Below, one piece after another: positions 26,243 through 34,352 of a DNA stretch of 64,000 nucleotides. This stretch comes from an uncultured Bacteroidales bacterium (GTDB lineage Bacteria; Bacteroidota; Bacteroidia; Bacteroidales; FEN-979), in NCBI GenBank assembly GCA_903877385.1, contig CAIRDP010000063.1:247933-311932 (forward strand), written 5' to 3'. The position numbers and the translations under genes were made by a program. How positions within the stretch are numbered: position 1 is the stretch's first letter; the number at the start of each line of letters is the position of its first letter. The notes beneath the pieces were generated by a model. That model was not told the origin of the DNA and did not search any database. It saw only the letters and a program-made list of their open reading frames with translations.

Positions 26243-28846
26243 TTATTCAAAAGGGCCTTTTTCTGTTCCGAAATATTCTTTCAGGGCCTCGTTAAGCTCA
26301 TCAATGGTAAGGCCCGAATGCGTTATAAACCTCCGGGCTGCATTTTTATATGTGAATTCCAGGTGATTCCTAATTTCCTCTGCATCAAAGGGACTGGCAT
26401 CACCTGTTTCATCCCGGGTTTCACTGCCGGAATAATCATAGAATCCACGGCCCGATTTCCTTCCAAGGCGGCCTTCGGCAGTGAGCTGTTCAAGTTTGCC
26501 GATAAGCGGGGCATAATAGCTGGAGTGGGGATAAGTGCAGGTATAATTCCTTATGCTTTGAAGCAATGTATCCAGGCCTACATGATCAAAAAACTCAAAG
26601 ATCCCCGATGGGAAGAGTGAATTTTTAACCACATCATCAATCTGCTTATATCCTGCCTGTCGCAGCTCCACAATGCGGTACGCCTCATTCTGCACATCAA
26701 GAAAGATCCGGTTTAAAATGAACCCTTCTTCCTCATTTAGAAGAATGTGCTTATGCCGGATTGCTTCAACAAACAAAATAAGCCTTTGAACCGTATCATC
26801 GGATGTGCCCGGCCCCCTTATAATTTCCACAATATTAGCCAGGCTTACCGGGTAAAAGAAATGGAGACCGGCGAAATTTTGTTTGCGCTCAGCCGAGGGA
26901 TATAGTACCGAAGGATTGATGGAAGAAGAATTTGACACGAGGATTGCTGAGGTTTGTAATACCGCATCTGCTTCATGTAAAACCTTTTTCTTTACATTTT
27001 CATCTTCCGTTACGGCCTCGATAACCAGATTGCAGCCTGCAAGGATACCGGTTTCGGTTGAAACCGGTGTTTTCTTCAACAGCTCAAGGTCGGCACTGCT
27101 GATGATGCCGTTGCCGTGAAGCCGGCTGAGTTTTTTGTCAAGATTTTTTCTGATTTTAAGCAAATCGGCCGACGGGCTTACGACCCAGCAAATATTAAAA
27201 CCGGATTCCAAAAGAAAATGAGCCAGGTTGGCTCCCATTTTGCCTTCACCAATAATGCCGATAGTTTCGCTATGGGTGAGCCTGTCCTTCCACCTTCCCG
27301 TGTCCTGGGCCATTACCATTTTCCTGTATTCATCCATCCTGAGGTGATGTTCACGCACATGCCTGTAATACCCCAGCATTGAAAGCAAATATCCTAGGCC
27401 CTTGTCGATTGCAATCTTCTTCGTACGGATGAGATTGAAAATATAAGCGAACAGTGCCCTGCGGTCCTTATCGGTGGTGAGTACGAACTCTTTAAAAGTT
27501 ATCCACGAAAGCCTTGCTTTAAGCCATGCAGGGATCTCGCCCCCGGGCCTTGTGAATGAGCCGTTGCCCAGTAGCGCTTCTCCTTTTTGCCTGATCACCG
27601 GGAAAGAATAAAGCCTGGTGATGGTTTCCATGTATTTGTCGAAGATTTCCGTTTGCGACATGTTCATGTACTGGATAGTGGGGAAGTGGCCGACTCCCAT
27701 TTCAGGGTCACAATCGATGATCCTTCCTTCGGCTTTCAGCTTTTTATGAGTCTCGGTCCCCGGCGGGGCATTCAGCAGGTGCAGGTTAACATTCGGGAGA
27801 TTATGTTCAAGGGTGAAATTGAAAATCCGATCAAACTCATCCGCAGTATCATGATCAAATCCTACGACAAAACTCGCATTGATATGTATACCTGCTGCAT
27901 GGATTTTATTGATGGCTTCAGTATATATTGAGCCTCCGCGGTTATGGTGTTTACGGGTCTCGTCAAGGCTTTCGGGGTTAAGTGATTCAAACCCGACAAG
28001 GATGTTGAAACAGCCGGCTTCGGCCATCAGCCTTAGAAGTTCTTCGTCGGTGGCTACATCCAGGCTGCACATGCATCCCCATGAAATGCCCAGGGGTTTG
28101 ATTGCTTTCATCAGCTCCCTGGCATAGCGTTTATTTATCGTCAGGTTGTCATCAACAAAAAAGAAATATTTTGAAGGAGCTGCCTTAATCTCTTCGATCA
28201 CATTGTCAATCTCACGGTATCTCATTTTCCGTCCGAAAATTTTTGATACAAGGCAGAAATCACAGTTGAACGGGCATCCTCTTGATACCTGGACAGCCAC
28301 CTGGAAAATCCTCTTCATATTAACAAGGTCCCAGCGGGGAGGATACTGGCGGTTGTATTCGGTAAAGGAATCCGATTCGTAAACCCTTTTCATTTCACCT
28401 CTTTCAAAATCGGCAAGGCATTGTTCCCATTTGCCTTCAGCTTCGCCTACAACCACAGCATCCCCATGTTCCAGAGCTTCGGGTACCATGAATGAGGCAT
28501 ATGGGCCTCCAAATACGACCTTTGCCCCCAAAGAACGGTAATGGTCGCCAAGCTCGAATGCCCTCTTGGCTGTGGCAGCCAGGGTTGTTATGCCAACGAT
28601 ATCGGGCTTGGGGTGTTTGGGGATCTCCCCGATCTCTTCATCGTAAATGAAGATGTCGTAATGAGCAGGGGTAAGGGCTGCAATGGTTGGAAGGGCAAGG
28701 GGAATCATCAGCCGTTTTTTTCCGAACATCCTGGCAAGTTCCGAATGCGCAGGATAGTTGATGTACTTCTGCCCGGGGCTTAATAAAAACAGCTTATATC
28801 TCGTTTTACCTTCAAACATGATAAATTTTTGTGAATCAGGATTCAT
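26243..28846 (-). CDS. Radical SAM (B12-type) - 3-hydroxyacyl-CoA dehydrogenase fusion
   Basis: An 867-residue two-part protein. Residues 1-480 are a cobalamin-domain radical-SAM protein (DIVGITTLAATAKRAFELGDHY, VVFGGPYASFMVPEAL, then SRGCPFNCDFC with first Cys near 188). From about 525 a 3-hydroxyacyl-CoA dehydrogenase follows: TIGIIGEGKMGANLAHFLLE (NAD loop), VIEAVTED, SNSSSIN, LHFFYPVSLANIVEIIRG (catalytic His and Glu), and a C-terminal domain with SGIFEFFDHVGLD and GRLGRKSGRGFYDY. Both halves keep their key residues. It overlaps the KAS III-like gene by 11 bases and follows two crotonase genes, so hydration and oxidation of an acyl thioester can be placed next to a radical step. I know of no described protein with this pairing. 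Confidence 0.88.
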   Translation of the reverse strand: MNPDSQKFIMFEGKTRYKLFLLSPGQKYINYPAHSELARMFGKKRLMIPLALPTIAALTPAHYDIFIYDEEIGEIPKHPKPDIVGITTLAATAKRAFELGDHYRSLGAKVVFGGPYASFMVPEALEHGDAVVVGEAEGKWEQCLADFERGEMKRVYESDSFTEYNRQYPPRWDLVNMKRIFQVAVQVSRGCPFNCDFCLVSKIFGRKMRYREIDNVIEEIKAAPSKYFFFVDDNLTINKRYARELMKAIKPLGISWGCMCSLDVATDEELLRLMAEAGCFNILVGFESLNPESLDETRKHHNRGGSIYTEAINKIHAAGIHINASFVVGFDHDTADEFDRIFNFTLEHNLPNVNLHLLNAPPGTETHKKLKAEGRIIDCDPEMGVGHFPTIQYMNMSQTEIFDKYMETITRLYSFPVIRQKGEALLGNGSFTRPGGEIPAWLKARLSWITFKEFVLTTDKDRRALFAYIFNLIRTKKIAIDKGLGYLLSMLGYYRHVREHHLRMDEYRKMVMAQDTGRWKDRLTHSETIGIIGEGKMGANLAHFLLESGFNICWVVSPSADLLKIRKNLDKKLSRLHGNGIISSADLELLKKTPVSTETGILAGCNLVIEAVTEDENVKKKVLHEADAVLQTSAILVSNSSSINPSVLYPSAERKQNFAGLHFFYPVSLANIVEIIRGPGTSDDTVQRLILFVEAIRHKHILLNEEEGFILNRIFLDVQNEAYRIVELRQAGYKQIDDVVKNSLFPSGIFEFFDHVGLDTLLQSIRNYTCTYPHSSYYAPLIGKLEQLTAEGRLGRKSGRGFYDYSGSETRDETGDASPFDAEEIRNHLEFTYKNAARRFITHSGLTIDELNEALKEYFGTEKGPFE

Positions 28847-29978
28847 GCCAGCTCATCACGTATCCGGCCTGCATGAATTTACTGACCTCGGTGACAAAGC
28901 TAAGAACAACATCCCTGTTTGCCAGTTTCTCTTCTCTTAATATCCTGTCGAGGCATAAAAAAGCCATAGGAGGTCCAAGATATCCCATTGACGACATTTT
29001 GGAATACAGGGTTTCACGGCGTATGCCCAGGCTCGTACATTCGTCCATGATGAGCTCCGAAATATGTTTTGAAGGGAAGTTCACCTGGAAATATTTTATG
29101 GTTTCAGTATCGACAGGGTATTGCTTCAGCATCCGTTTCAGACCGTTCAGGAACACCGAACCACCAGCTTCATGAAAATTCTTCCGTAATTCATCCTGGA
29201 ACATCTGGGCCAGGTGGTGGTAGCCTTTTTCGAATTCTTCCCTGGGATTCATCCAGTAGGCAGGCCTCTTGTTTCCCATTGCCGAAGGCTTATTGCCCCC
29301 GACCGACTCCATGTAAACATGATCTACATACAGACCGGCTGCATTTTCGGGTGCCGCCTTGAGGAATAGGGCCGAAGCCCCGTCAGATAAGAAATACCTC
29401 AGGAAAAGTTCTTCTTTCGTTACCAGGGGCTGGTTATAATATTCTGCGACAAGTTCTGAGGATGACATGCCCGAGGAGATGACCAGCGCATTGTTGTAAC
29501 GGCCAAACCGAATCATATCCGATGCAACCAGAAGTGATTTGTAGGCAGATGTGCAATTGGCATGTATGGAGAGCTCTGCACAATGATCAATTCCGAGAGC
29601 TTCCTGTATCCTTACCGAAGCTGTCGGCATCTGGTCCTGGTGGGCGCTTCCGTAAACTATCAGTTGAACATCCGCGGCTGCGGTTCCTGAGGCTTCAAGG
29701 GCCTGCCGTGCCGCTTTAACCGACATGCTTATGTTATCCTCTGTGAATTGCCTGCTTACAGGGTCCAGGGCAAAATGGTAATACTCAACTTCCAGTAATT
29801 CCGACATGAGTTCCTTTATCCTTTTCATCCATTTACGGATTTTAAGGGGTGCCTCGGTAAGCTCCCCCAGGTAAAAATTCAACTCGGTTTTCGGAATGGG
29901 ATCTCCCGGCAGGTATGAGCCGCTGCCTGCGACAATCACAGGCCTTGGGAACAGGTTCTTTTCGTTCTGTTGTTTCAC
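28836..29978 (-). CDS. KAS III-family (DarB/StlD-like) condensing enzyme
   Basis: A 380-residue thiolase-fold protein. It opens with AGSGSYLPGDPIPKTELNFYLGEL, has a long EYYHFALDPVSRQFTEDN segment like that I recall for DarB/StlD ketosynthases, and carries the candidate nucleophile in IHANCTSAYKS (Cys 142). The places where KAS III enzymes have His (HQAN) and Asn read VNFPSKHI and GYLGPP here, so the His and Asn are not where expected. It may be a DarB-type enzyme joining two acyl chains, an HMG-synthase-like enzyme (it is flanked by two crotonases), or an acyltransferase. It overlaps by 4 bases with the upstream crotonase gene. Confidence 0.78.
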   Translation of the reverse strand: MKQQNEKNLFPRPVIVAGSGSYLPGDPIPKTELNFYLGELTEAPLKIRKWMKRIKELMSELLEVEYYHFALDPVSRQFTEDNISMSVKAARQALEASGTAAADVQLIVYGSAHQDQMPTASVRIQEALGIDHCAELSIHANCTSAYKSLLVASDMIRFGRYNNALVISSGMSSSELVAEYYNQPLVTKEELFLRYFLSDGASALFLKAAPENAAGLYVDHVYMESVGGNKPSAMGNKRPAYWMNPREEFEKGYHHLAQMFQDELRKNFHEAGGSVFLNGLKRMLKQYPVDTETIKYFQVNFPSKHISELIMDECTSLGIRRETLYSKMSSMGYLGPPMAFLCLDRILREEKLANRDVVLSFVTEVSKFMQAGYVMSWHES

Positions 29979-30664
29979 GACAGATATTTCTTGACATACA
30001 AGCCGCGCTTTTCGACCCTGAAATCCTGCATGATATGACGGGCGAAATCATCTGCCGTGCTTATAAGTAATTTTTTGGGGACTACTTTGTCGACAATCCT
30101 GTATTTCAGTGCATCTTCGGCGGTGAAAGTGCTGCCTTTAAGTACCCTTTCGAGAGCCAGCGCCTGGCCCGAGATGCTGCATAGTTTATATATCCCGCCC
30201 AGGCCGGGAACAAGATTGAAAGAAGTTTCGGGCAGGCCGAAAACGGCTTCTTCGCCGCACAGCCTGAAATGGCTGAACAAGGCAAGTTCGAGAGCCGAGC
30301 CCAGGCAAACCCCGCGTATTGCCGAAATCACCGGGATGCTGAGATTCTCCAGCATCAGAAAAGAAGCATAATTATTTGAAAGGAATTCCGGGACATTCTT
30401 CAGCCGGCCCTTATTATCCGTTCCGGCTTTTTCCAGGATTTCATTCAGGAGAACCGGTACATCGGCTCCCGAGGAGTAATGCCTTCCGTGCCCGCTTATT
30501 ATTAGAGCACGGAATTCCTCATTTGACCTGATGAATTCAATAACCGAGGCGAATTCCCTGAAGAATTCCAGGTTCATTGCATTCGAGGGAGGTGAATTCA
30601 GCTCGAGCAGGCCTATGCCTTCTTCAAAAAGCAATCGTATCGTTGAATACACTGGTATTTTCAT
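29975..30664 (-). CDS. Enoyl-CoA hydratase/isomerase (crotonase) 2
   Basis: The start at 30664 (MKIPVYSTIRLLFEEGIGLLELN) makes an ATGA overlap with the upstream crotonase and gives about 229 residues; the longer frame to 30721 runs far into the neighbour. Crotonase features: oxyanion-hole segment GRHYSSGADVPVLL, GVCLGSALELALFSHFRL with one catalytic Glu position, and FGLPETSFNLVPGLGG with the second. Both Glu positions seem filled, so hydratase chemistry is possible. It overlaps the KAS III-like gene by 4 bases. Paralogue of the gene at 30661-31422. Confidence 0.87.
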   Translation of the reverse strand: MKIPVYSTIRLLFEEGIGLLELNSPPSNAMNLEFFREFASVIEFIRSNEEFRALIISGHGRHYSSGADVPVLLNEILEKAGTDNKGRLKNVPEFLSNNYASFLMLENLSIPVISAIRGVCLGSALELALFSHFRLCGEEAVFGLPETSFNLVPGLGGIYKLCSISGQALALERVLKGSTFTAEDALKYRIVDKVVPKKLLISTADDFARHIMQDFRVEKRGLYVKKYLS

Positions 30665-31422
30665 TTCTGTGTTTCGCTGGAAGCGTTTCTGCGTTTTGCT
30701 TCGGCAAGAGCGAGTTCGCAAAACATCCTTGTTTCCTCCTTCATTGCCTCTTCTATACTCAGAGACCTGGCATTCTTCAAAGCCTTCATTACGGCATTGA
30801 TTACCGGCAAAGGCCTGTCTCTTGTCAGTCTCTGCAGAAAGCTGAAAGAAAAATCAAACACCTTGTGTTTGCTTACTATAAAATCGACCAGGTTCATTTC
30901 CTGTGCATCCTCAGCATTGATCATGTCACCGCTCATGATGAGTTTCATGGCCCTGGGGAAGCCCATCCTCGCTATGCTTCTCATCGTCCCGCCCAATCCG
31001 GGAATAATACCCTGGTTAATCTCAGGGAAAGCAAATAGCGCATTTTCGGAGCAAACCCTGATGTGGCTGGCAAGGGCTACCTCCAGCCCTCCTCCGAAGC
31101 AGATACCCTGGATTGCGGCAACAACTGGTATATCGAGATTTTCAAGATGGTCCAGCACAGCTTTACCCTTATCCATGCTTTCGTTTATATTTTCTTTGTT
31201 GCGGATCATCGTGAACAGGTTCTCAAGTTTGCCTCCGCCCGAAAAATGCTTCCCTGCCCCGCAGATCATGATCCCCTTGAGATAATCGTAAGAGGTCCAT
31301 TTCCTTAATGTTTCAATCGGCACAAATTCAGGCTGCACCAGGTAATTCTCAGGCGGATTGTCAAGCGTTATGATGCCTATGTCATTCCTGATCTCCCAGC
31401 TTATTTTATTGATTGTTTCCAT
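30661..31422 (-). CDS. Enoyl-CoA hydratase/isomerase (crotonase) 1
   Basis: A 253-residue crotonase-fold protein with GAGKHFSGGGKLEN (first oxyanion-hole element), GICFGGGLEVALASHIRV and FAFPEINQGIIPGLGG. Both catalytic Glu positions are filled. The ADV/AAD element of classical hydratases is replaced by GGGKLEN, so the substrate pocket may differ. Two adjacent crotonases next to a thiolase-fold enzyme, KS, ACP and AT recall beta-branching cassettes, but in those one of the two usually lacks the Glu pair, which is not the case here. It could also serve in beta-oxidation-like shortening of 4-coumaroyl-CoA. Confidence 0.87.
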   Translation of the reverse strand: METINKISWEIRNDIGIITLDNPPENYLVQPEFVPIETLRKWTSYDYLKGIMICGAGKHFSGGGKLENLFTMIRNKENINESMDKGKAVLDHLENLDIPVVAAIQGICFGGGLEVALASHIRVCSENALFAFPEINQGIIPGLGGTMRSIARMGFPRAMKLIMSGDMINAEDAQEMNLVDFIVSKHKVFDFSFSFLQRLTRDRPLPVINAVMKALKNARSLSIEEAMKEETRMFCELALAEAKRRNASSETQK

Positions 31423-31438
31423 TCAGTTCATTAAATAA

Positions 31439-31825
31439 TCATTGTAAGAATACAGGTTCTATCGCTTCAGGAATATCATGGGAAATCCTTTCAGCATCCA
31501 CAAACACGGTTTTAACCCTTGCCCTCGCAGCAGCCTTTCCGCCCGGGAGCAACTTCATCCTCTGTTCAAAAATAATAAACGGTTCGTCTTTTTTCAATGT
31601 TGTGGTGATCTCAACCTCATCGCCAAGTTTAACTTCGTGCTGGTACCTGATATTCACATCAACAACGACAAGAAAAAGCCCCCGGGAAGTCAGCTCCCCG
31701 ATCAAGCCCTTTTCCTGGAAAAGTTCCCAGCGGGCCTGCTCAAAATAGTTATAGAATACGGCATTGTTGACATGCCCGTATGAATCCAGTTCATATCCCC
31801 TTGCCCGTATCCTGTACTGGTGCAT
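31439..31825 (-). CDS. Acyl-CoA/ACP thioesterase (YbgC-like hotdog)
   Basis: A 128-residue hotdog-fold protein. The motif GYELDSYGHVNNAVFYNYFEQAR (residues about 10-32; only part quoted from the family pattern DxxGHVNxxxYxxYFE) places an Asp and the central helix as in 4-hydroxybenzoyl-CoA thioesterases. It would release an acyl chain from CoA or ACP. It lies in the second subunit of the long operon between dehydratase and crotonase, with 5- and 16-base gaps. Confidence 0.85.
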   Translation of the reverse strand: MHQYRIRARGYELDSYGHVNNAVFYNYFEQARWELFQEKGLIGELTSRGLFLVVVDVNIRYQHEVKLGDEVEITTTLKKDEPFIIFEQRMKLLPGGKAAARARVKTVFVDAERISHDIPEAIEPVFLQ

Positions 31826-31830
31826 CTGTT

Positions 31831-32229
31831 TCAGCTCTTAAATTCCTTCAATCGGCATTTCATTTTCATAAAAACACTACCGGCTGATGTTACTTCGGCA
31901 GAAACATCAACTTCGCCCTGAACAGGTTCGCCGAATTTCAGATTCAGGCTAATTACCGGGTTATCCAGGGGGTTTATGAGGCTAAGGTATTTAACCTGGC
32001 TGGCCTGCGACAACAAAAGTTCAAGACCGAGAATTTCTTCGGCAATCTCCCTCACTATTTCCACCTGGCATACCCCTGGTAATATAGGATTGCCAGGGAA
32101 ATGACCTTCGAAAATCGGATGGCTGCTGTCGAGGGCAAGTATAACAGAATACTTCCTGGCAGGATTTGCCTCATCAGTTGCAGGAAGCAGATCTATCGTA
32201 TTGATTCTATATAATTTACCCTTTAGCAT
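31831..32229 (-). CDS. 3-hydroxyacyl-ACP dehydratase (FabA/FabZ-like)
   Basis: A 132-residue hotdog-fold dehydratase with the FabZ/FabA centre HPIFEGHFPGNPILPGV (residues about 37-53), where GHFPGxPxxPGV carries the catalytic His. The usual second acidic residue falls in a helix beginning VEIVREIAEE. First gene after a 102-base gap with its own candidate promoter, so it probably heads a subunit (31831 down to 23326). It would dehydrate 3-hydroxyacyl-ACP, making the double bonds of a polyene or preparing a saturated chain. Confidence 0.88.
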   Translation of the reverse strand: MLKGKLYRINTIDLLPATDEANPARKYSVILALDSSHPIFEGHFPGNPILPGVCQVEIVREIAEEILGLELLLSQASQVKYLSLINPLDNPVISLNLKFGEPVQGEVDVSAEVTSAGSVFMKMKCRLKEFKS

Positions 32230-32265
32230 CCCGGCAGTTAGAATTTCGAAAGGTGTAAAATTACA

Positions 32266-32273
32266 AAATTATT
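32266..32273 (-). promoter_or_regulatory. Internal -7 element heading the 32.2-23.3 kb subunit
   Basis: Minus strand TAATTTTG fits TAnnTTTG and sits in the longest gap of this stretch (102 bases), 36 bases before the dehydratase start. No good -33 was found at the right distance. Confidence 0.4.
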
Positions 32274-32331
32274 TGGTCTGTTACTGATCAGCCGGTACGT
32301 AAACTTAACATAACAAACGCCGGCCGGGCAC

Positions 32332-32967
32332 TCAATGGCCTAAGAGGTTAAAGGTCAGCACCAGTTTGATTTTCGGATTCAGTATCCTGATCTCAGTGGG
32401 AAATCCGTTATTATATTCCCTGAAACCCACCATAACCGCATCAAAATAATTGCTCCACCCTGCCAGCCCGGTCAGGGTGTTCTGCCTGGTATCTATCCAG
32501 GCGTACAGGTTCTGCTTCAGGTACATGTAAACTGCTTCTCCCGAATCCTTTTGTATGTATTTCCGGGTGGGTTTTCCTTCGGAAACACTGAAAAACATGA
32601 CCGAAAAATCTCTCTGTAAGATTTTCAGGAAAGACTTTTTATTTAATGGATCAAAGATATAGTCCGGTTTATAACTGTTCCTGAAGACTTCTATGTCGAA
32701 ATAAGTCATCCCGATCTCATTGGCAAAAGTGAAATGGAAACTGCTGTCGGAAGTCCTTTTGATGATTGATATCCCGGTAAGGTGCCTTTCGGCCACGTCC
32801 AGGGAGGTCCTGAATAATGCTTTCTCAAACCCTTCATGGAAAGGGGATACCCATACCGGAGCCTTGAACGGAGCCTCGCCGGCTGAGTTAAACTGGGATT
32901 TTTTAACAGGATCGCAGCCGGCCAGGAATAAAACCAGTATCAGACTAGGGAATATTAAACTTCGCAT
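32332..32967 (-). CDS. Lipoprotein of unknown function
   Basis: A 211-residue lipoprotein: MRSLIFPSLILVLFLAGCDPVKK has a clear lipobox with Cys at residue 18. The rest is a beta-rich domain with repeated FxFTFANEIG, TYFDIEVFRNSY and VMVGFREYNNGFPTEIRIL strands. It resembles in position the outer-membrane lipoproteins that accompany LolA-like carriers in aryl-polyene loci, though I cannot name the family. It overlaps the LolA-like gene by 23 bases. Likely role: placing the product at the outer membrane together with the LolA-like carrier. Confidence 0.75.
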   Translation of the reverse strand: MRSLIFPSLILVLFLAGCDPVKKSQFNSAGEAPFKAPVWVSPFHEGFEKALFRTSLDVAERHLTGISIIKRTSDSSFHFTFANEIGMTYFDIEVFRNSYKPDYIFDPLNKKSFLKILQRDFSVMFFSVSEGKPTRKYIQKDSGEAVYMYLKQNLYAWIDTRQNTLTGLAGWSNYFDAVMVGFREYNNGFPTEIRILNPKIKLVLTFNLLGH

Positions 32968-33589
32968 CTGGAATATTCTGGTTAATCTTCTTTCCGCTGA
33001 ATTCTATATTTGTGTAATCTCCCGACACTTCCCTCATGATGAGTTTATCAACTGTATAATCCGATTTATTGAAAAAAAGCACGATCTCGCTCAGGGTTTC
33101 CCTGATACGGGGGTTTAAAGGAATCATGGATGCCTGAAACTGGTCGTGCAGATCAAAGATATTACAGCTGAAATTTTTGGAATCGGAAAGCAGGGTCCCC
33201 TCTACAGCCCCGATTAAAATATTGTTGACTTCCCTGAAAACCTTGTTTGATTGCAGGCTCACGTGATTTTCCTTATCCTCGTCCTTTATATAAATTTTGT
33301 CGTTATTGAAAATGATAAGATACGGGAATGGATAAGTGTACTCCCACCTGAGAAGTTTCTGTTTTTTGAAGTAGAAATTCCCTTTTGAAATAATCTTTTC
33401 CCTGATAACACTAAGCTCTTTAGTCTGTGTGAACTGGGCTTCAATCGAAAGGCTTGTTTTGGCGGCTTCACTGATCCTTTTCTTTACCTCCTGGGCATCG
33501 GTTTGTGAAAGCGGTTTAGGCTGGGCCATCAGAGGGGTGAATCCCAATGGCAGCAGCAGGGCCAGGATAAAACTCTTAGCAGTTTTCAT
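32945..33589 (-). CDS. LolA-like outer-membrane lipoprotein carrier
   Basis: A 214-residue periplasmic protein with a signal peptide (MKTAKSFILALLLPLGFTPLMAQ). The LolA pattern is visible: SIEAQFTQTKELSVIREKIISKGNF, then FYFKKQKLLRWEYTYPFPYLIIFNNDKIYI and a DKLIMREVSGDYTNIEFSG strand. LolA-like proteins in aryl-polyene loci are thought to carry the lipid-linked pigment across the periplasm. It overlaps the deacetylase gene upstream by 14 bases and the lipoprotein gene downstream by 23. Confidence 0.87.
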   Translation of the reverse strand: MKTAKSFILALLLPLGFTPLMAQPKPLSQTDAQEVKKRISEAAKTSLSIEAQFTQTKELSVIREKIISKGNFYFKKQKLLRWEYTYPFPYLIIFNNDKIYIKDEDKENHVSLQSNKVFREVNNILIGAVEGTLLSDSKNFSCNIFDLHDQFQASMIPLNPRIRETLSEIVLFFNKSDYTVDKLIMREVSGDYTNIEFSGKKINQNIPDAKFNIP

Positions 33590-34352
33590 AGGCTTGAAGT
33601 TTCAGCATTTCTTCCAGGGGTATAAAACCAAACCCTCTTTCCTGCAATGATACAATTATTTTTTCAAGAATTCCGGCTGTCAGCCCCATTCTGTCATGAA
33701 AAAGCATGACATCACCGGGCCTCGTTTTTTTCATTGTTTTGTCAAGCAAAAGTCCCGGGTCCCCGCATGAAGTATCGAACGACCTGAAACTCCATGCTAC
33801 TACTGTCACACCCGTTTTACGAATGGCTTTGGCCACCATAGGGTTAATCACGCCATAGGGGGGTCGGAAAAATTTCATCCTTTTCCTTGTGATCCTTTCA
33901 GTTTCCCTGATATTTTCCAGGATGTCATCCGCCATTCTCCCCGAAGAATAAAGATCCCATAAGTTGGTATGTGACCAGGTATGATTCCCAAGAACATGGC
34001 CCTCTGCATGCATTCGTTCGAGAAGTTCTTCATTCCCTGCAATGTTTTTCCCGATGATAAAGAATGTGGCTTTGATATTGTGTTTTTTAAGGATGTCAAG
34101 GATAAGGGGTGTATTAATTGCATCAGGACCGTCATCGAATGTAAGAGAAAGGGAGTTTTTGCCGCGGTTGCCATGGGTTATCACACCCCCGTAATAGTAC
34201 CCTGAAGCCGGTAAAAAAGCCATGCCTGCATTGATCCCCATGTATACCAGCAACAATGCAGGGTACACCGGCCAGGGTGATCCGCATATTAACAACAACA
34301 GGAAAACCAGAAGGAAAAATATGGAAGTACTTCTGTAATTCAGTATTTTCAC
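33576..34352 (-). CDS. Polysaccharide deacetylase (NodB-fold), membrane-anchored
   Basis: A 258-residue NodB-type protein with a hydrophobic N-terminal segment (STSIFFLLVFLLLLICG), then SLTFDDGPD (metal-binding Asp pair, about residue 68), GNHTWSHTN with two His, FFRPPYG and VVAWSFRSFDT, ending in VMLFHDR. This is the complete metal-dependent deacetylase set. It lies between a chain-length-factor-like gene and the LolA-like gene and overlaps both. It may deacetylate a sugar on the lipid anchor of the product outside the cytoplasm, which would fit the glycosyltransferase in the same locus. Confidence 0.87.
   Translation of the reverse strand: MKILNYRSTSIFFLLVFLLLLICGSPWPVYPALLLVYMGINAGMAFLPASGYYYGGVITHGNRGKNSLSLTFDDGPDAINTPLILDILKKHNIKATFFIIGKNIAGNEELLERMHAEGHVLGNHTWSHTNLWDLYSSGRMADDILENIRETERITRKRMKFFRPPYGVINPMVAKAIRKTGVTVVAWSFRSFDTSCGDPGLLLDKTMKKTRPGDVMLFHDRMGLTAGILEKIIVSLQERGFGFIPLEEMLKLQAYENC

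Noticed and set aside
23326..31422. A proven HMG-synthase beta-branching cassette
   Set aside because: The order is suggestive, but catalytic residues do not fit the classical roles; kept only as a hypothesis.
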